A stretch of DNA of 64,000 bases from Hedera helix (Eukaryota; Streptophyta; Magnoliopsida; Apiales; Araliaceae), in the NCBI GenBank assembly GCA_947179155.2, contig OX359264.1:46058202-46122201 (forward strand). Direction: 5' to 3'. This document shows, one piece after another, positions 60,163 through 64,000 of this stretch. The notes below the pieces were generated by a model that was not told where the DNA came from, did no database searches, and saw only the letters and a program-made list of their open reading frames with translations. Position 1 is the first letter of the stretch. Every line of letters starts with the position of its first letter. Both the position numbers and the translations under genes were made by a program.

Positions 60163-60430
60163 ATGCTCTCTGTCCTCTTTTAATTGATGTTTTAGTAAAA
60201 AACACATTGATTAAAAAATATTATTAATATTTTATCTGATTAATTAAAAAAGTATAAAATTTCAATATTAATTTTTAAAATTTATTAAAAAAGATGAAAA
60301 ATACACAAATTAATGTAAGAATAATATAATAAATTAAGTCATTACTGCATCCTTAAAATTTATAAACGATAAATAAAAATAAATAAATTTTAATATCTAA
60401 AAAGATAAATAAAAGAAAAACGGATGAAGT
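60163..60430. mobile_element. Stowaway-like MITE upstream of HPAT
   Basis: The left end CTCTCTGTCCTCTTTTAATTG and right end AAACGGATGAAGTATT resemble the two ends of a decayed Stowaway-type element with an AT-rich interior. The termini match imperfectly and TA target dinucleotides are ambiguous. Confidence 0.35.
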
Positions 60431-63055
60431 ATTATTATAAAGGATAATTCATACAAGAATATAAGGTGTTTCTCGCTCCCGTATCCTAAAAAAATACTAA
60501 ATTCACAAGGACTCTCCTTTACAAAAAATTTTACGATTCAATTACTAATATAAAATCAAATAAAGTGTTACTATACACGATTGACAAATTTATATTTATG
60601 TTAGAATTATCAACTTTTAATTATATATTTATATTTGACATAAAATTAGTCGATATACAAATTATTATTCACCCAAATGTTAGTCTAGTGATAATTATCG
60701 AATTTTATTGTGTTATGGTCATAGTTTCGAGTATATTTGGTATTGCAATCAACAAGGCATCTCGTAGTGAAAAAAATAAAATTAAAATGTAAATAATATA
60801 TTTTGTTCAAAAACAACAAATAAGAAAAAACGTAATTATCATTTTCACAAAATGACAAAAATGACAAAATTGTGAAAAAGATAATTCTAAAATGACAAAA
60901 TTGTCTCTTAAGTATATGTCGAAATTAATTTATATTTTTAAATATAATTATCGTCAATTGTTACTCTAAAATATTTTAAAAAGAAAATTATGTTCTCTTT
61001 TGACCGATACAACCAATTTTTAACGAAATACGCTGTGTCAAGTAATTAGGCATAGGACTACAATTTGACTTTTTTTTATATACATATGTTGCTGTACACT
61101 ACAAGTATTCCACACATATCTAAACTTTAATACAATAAATGGCAATTTTATATGACACATATAAATATGTAATTTTAAATTAAAAAAATTTCACTTATTC
61201 TTATTGTGAAATATTTATTTTATTAAAATTATTAAATTAACATTAATAATTAAGTTAATATAATTAACATTTACAACAAAATCAAATAATTTTAAAGTAT
61301 CAGAAACTAAAATTAATTATATATTAATGTTGCGTTTGGATTGAAAGAATGGAATAGAAGAAAAAATATAATGATTTAAATATATTTCAAGTATATGTTT
61401 AATTGTTGGTGAGGGTGAGTGATATAATATGATGACAAAATTATTACACATATTCATTCCATTAGAATGAATTTTATTTTACCACTTCTCATATGAAATA
61501 AAAATCAAATTGATGAAATAAATTTTTATTTAATTGAAATGGTTTATCTTTTAAAATGATCATCAAATATATTACATTATATTATTTTCTCTATTTATTC
61601 ATTCCATCCAAACGTAGTATAAATACTTCAAAAGGAAAAACTAGAAAACCCAGATCAATAGAACTTCTTCTCCGTTCTAAAAAATAATCTTCATTCTTCG
61701 GTCTCTTGAAAAAAATAAAATTTGTCTCTTCATTCCAAAAAAAAAAATATTGCTTCTTCATCCTTAAAACAAACATTTTTTCCTCTTTCTTGTAAGTTTG
61801 GATAAAGAGAACCTCAACTCTATAAGAATATATGATGAAATTTCAAACAATTTTTTTTTTACGTATAATCAAATCCAAAAGAATAATAGATCAAAGTGAT
61901 AAAAAAAGAAATTAAAAAAAAGAAGAAAAATCGATTGAAGTCGTTGGAACTCGAAACATCCATACCATTATTTCCTAAGGCAAACTTCTAAGCCAAATCT
62001 TTTCGTTGATGGTTGTTTTTTACTTTGTGTCGGCGCGCCGCAACCAATTGTGAAAAGGGTTTTCAATTTTTTTTAAGGGTTTACAATTTGGGGGTGAATT
62101 TTGATGTTTGGAACGTCTCTTAGATTTTGGTATTTGGGACTAATTGTAAGCTATTTTTTTAAACGATGGATCGGATCTTAGAAGTTTAAGTGTCTTTGAT
62201 TTGATTGGGGCCAAAATAAAATTATATTTCTTAACAAGAATATATGAAAGTATATTTAAAATAAACATATAAAAATATCATATACTTATTATTATGCATA
62301 AAAAAAGTCAATGTATATTCAAATAGTATTAAAGTCATATATAATTGACATGTGGCATATTATAATTGAATCGGTCAAAAGTAAATATAATTATTTATTT
62401 TTTTATAAATATTTTAAAATAATAATTGGAGATAACCATACTTAAAAGTATAAATTAATTTCAATATATATTTGAGGGGATAATTTTGTCATTTACACTT
62501 AAATTTAATACGCATCGTTACATGTTGATGTATGAACCCATAATATTGTAACGGTAACCCAATTAGCTCTAGTCCATTCCGAAACATTAAAAAAATGTAA
62601 AAGGCTTAAGCTACCATGTATTGTGAGAAGAAGAGTAATGTTATGCACAAAAAATATATATAAAAAATTATGTATAAATAGTATAAAAAGGAAGAGAAAA
62701 CAAAAAACTATAAACATAAACCGACCATATAGACGATAGAGATGCAGATACAAATGAATGGAATAGGGGAAGGGACATTCAGTTGTAATAAGAGAAAAGA
62801 TTACTCAAATTTGTTTGATTTTATTGAATTTTTTTCAGATTTACAATAGAGAGTATAAGAGAGGGAGAGAGTACTGTAACTTACAGAAAATTCAGTGTGT
62901 CTCAACTATGAGACATCGACTGCCTTAAATACAAATGACTAAGGACTCGAAATGAAATTCAAACTCAAATGAAATTCAAATTTTTACTATTACAAACACT
63001 TTTACTATTACAGATGCATTTACAGACACTTTAAACTGTTGATGAATAGTAAACT
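60431..63055. other. AT-rich intergenic region
   Basis: Very AT-rich sequence without supported genes. One MITE is visible at 61329-61620. Short ORFs are low-complexity and lack recognisable motifs. Confidence 0.6.
61329..61620. mobile_element. MITE with TGCGTTTGGAT-type inverted ends
   Basis: GTTGCGTTTGGATTGAAAGA on the left pairs with TTCATTCCATCCAAACGTAGT on the right, and ATTCATTCCATTAG-type words occur inside in both orientations. CGTTTGGAT-type termini are typical of plant hAT and Harbinger MITEs; the class is not resolved because flanking duplications are unclear. Confidence 0.6.
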
Positions 63056-64000
63056 TTAATAAAAGCTGCCTCGGGATGCCAAAAAGAAGATGCTTTCGGC
63101 AAAAGTAGGAAAAACAACATGCTGAATCTGACTAAGTGGTAGAGGCCTCGAAGACTGGTCAGACAAATGGGTCCTGCGCATCTTGGAGGAAAATGGTACC
63201 GTATGAATTTTTACTTGAGGTTGCTGACTCACGAGAGGAAACAGAAGAGCTTTCTTCATCAATGTCTTGTCTGATGGAAGAAACTCTTTGATTAATAACA
63301 TTAGTAAGTAACTTTAAATCTGCAATGGAGCAGCTGTCGATATGTCGGAGATTAATAGAACTTGTTGGGCTTGACTTTTCTTGTTTAATTCTTACAGTTC
63401 CAGAAGTAGAGACTAGAACTGGTTTAACTGGAGTTAATGGGATTTCAGTTTGAACTTGTTTGACAATCCTGTTGATATCAAACTTATCCCACCGTTTAAC
63501 AAAGAAAATTCTGGTGACCACAAGGAGTTGACTGGAGGGAGGAATGTTATACTGCCATTTTAATATCCAAGGAATTTTGTATTTACTAACGAAATGAAAC
63601 AGTATTGGGGTACCTTCATATTTTTGGTTGAATGAGGATTTATTACTAAAATGATTAACTTAGGCAAGAAGGAGTTCTGGAAGAATAGAACTTATAGGGC
63701 CATATCTAGACCACCAAATGGTGAACCAGAGGGGGGTTTGACTTTTAAATTTATGGTCAAATTGGATGAACCATGAGTGACTAAAGGATGGGTTTTGGTA
63801 CAAAAAGATATTGCGCCAGGCTTCCATATAATCATAATAACTGAAATATGCATCATCTTTGCAAAGTAAAGGGTTAGTTGGGTTAGTAAGAGATCTCAGA
63901 TCAGAGGGATAGTTACCCCAACTTGGAATGATCTGTTTAATATATAAAGAATGATAGATGATCTTGGTACTATCATTTCTATCATAAATGAGTTTAATGG
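63056..64000 (-). pseudogene. Broken retroelement/pararetrovirus-like coding fragment, runs off the right edge
   Basis: One - strand frame is open from the right part of the window to about 63159 apart from a stop at 63660-63662. It reads aromatic-rich segments (KIPWILKW, FVKRWDKFD) followed by a Ser-rich tail (SSSVSSRESATSSKNS). Such Trp/Phe-rich segments resemble regions I associate with plant caulimovirid-like or retroelement polyproteins near a movement-protein-type domain; that link is from memory of family style and is uncertain. No protease or RT motif lies within the window. The 5' part is outside. The stop shows this copy is disabled. Confidence 0.4.

Noticed and set aside
1..64000. 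tRNA, rRNA or snoRNA genes
   Set aside because: No cloverleaf with A/B boxes, rRNA segment or paired C/D boxes was recognised by eye. The tRNA-Met-like word at 50635 is a retrotransposon primer-binding site.

Overview
This is 64 kb of a flowering-plant nuclear genome, most likely a eudicot. The evidence is AT-rich introns with GT-AG borders, plant versions of conserved eukaryotic genes, dense LTR retrotransposons and many short foldback elements. No species can be named from the sequence alone.

Four host genes look intact and were reconstructed exon by exon. A BAG6-type ubiquitin-like-domain protein runs on the + strand (127-13185, 16 coding exons, 721 residues). A 40S ribosomal protein S11 gene converges on it from the - strand (15864-17705, 6 exons, 159 residues). 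A domesticated Mutator-type transposase with a PB1 domain (MUSTANG-B-like) is on the - strand (20412-22893, 2 exons, 742 residues). A hydroxyproline O-arabinosyltransferase (HPAT) is on the - strand (54368-59788, 8 exons, 375 residues). They show no operon-like or pathway relationship. A decayed flotillin-like pseudogene lies between the first two genes.

The middle of the window (about 24.5-51.1 kb) is repeat territory. A Ty3/gypsy element of the Tat type (29291-42082) and a Ty1/copia element (42140-51052) lie side by side, separated only by a (TA)n microsatellite in which both appear to have landed. The left LTR of each is split by a younger solo LTR (29531-32553, target duplication GCTTA; 42257-43875, target duplication AAAGC). 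A relative of the second solo LTR sits outside the cluster (24570-25956, target duplication ACAAT). Both autonomous elements are coding-dead, with in-frame stops and frame changes. The Ty3/gypsy element carries an extra antisense reading region downstream of integrase, a known but poorly understood trait of some Tat elements.

Smaller pieces include a 494-bp Mutator-like MITE with a perfect 9-bp target duplication in an intron of the BAG6-like gene, a foldback element at 26443-27151, a dispersed hAT-like MITE family with several copies, two foldback elements at 51.06-51.58 kb, two LINE fragments, several minisatellites, and a broken retroelement or pararetrovirus-like coding fragment at the right edge. 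I found no CRISPR array, rRNA or tRNA, and no clearly new multi-gene system. The points most worth following up are the solo-LTR family with GC-rich modules, the antisense ORF and the PB1-transposase gene.
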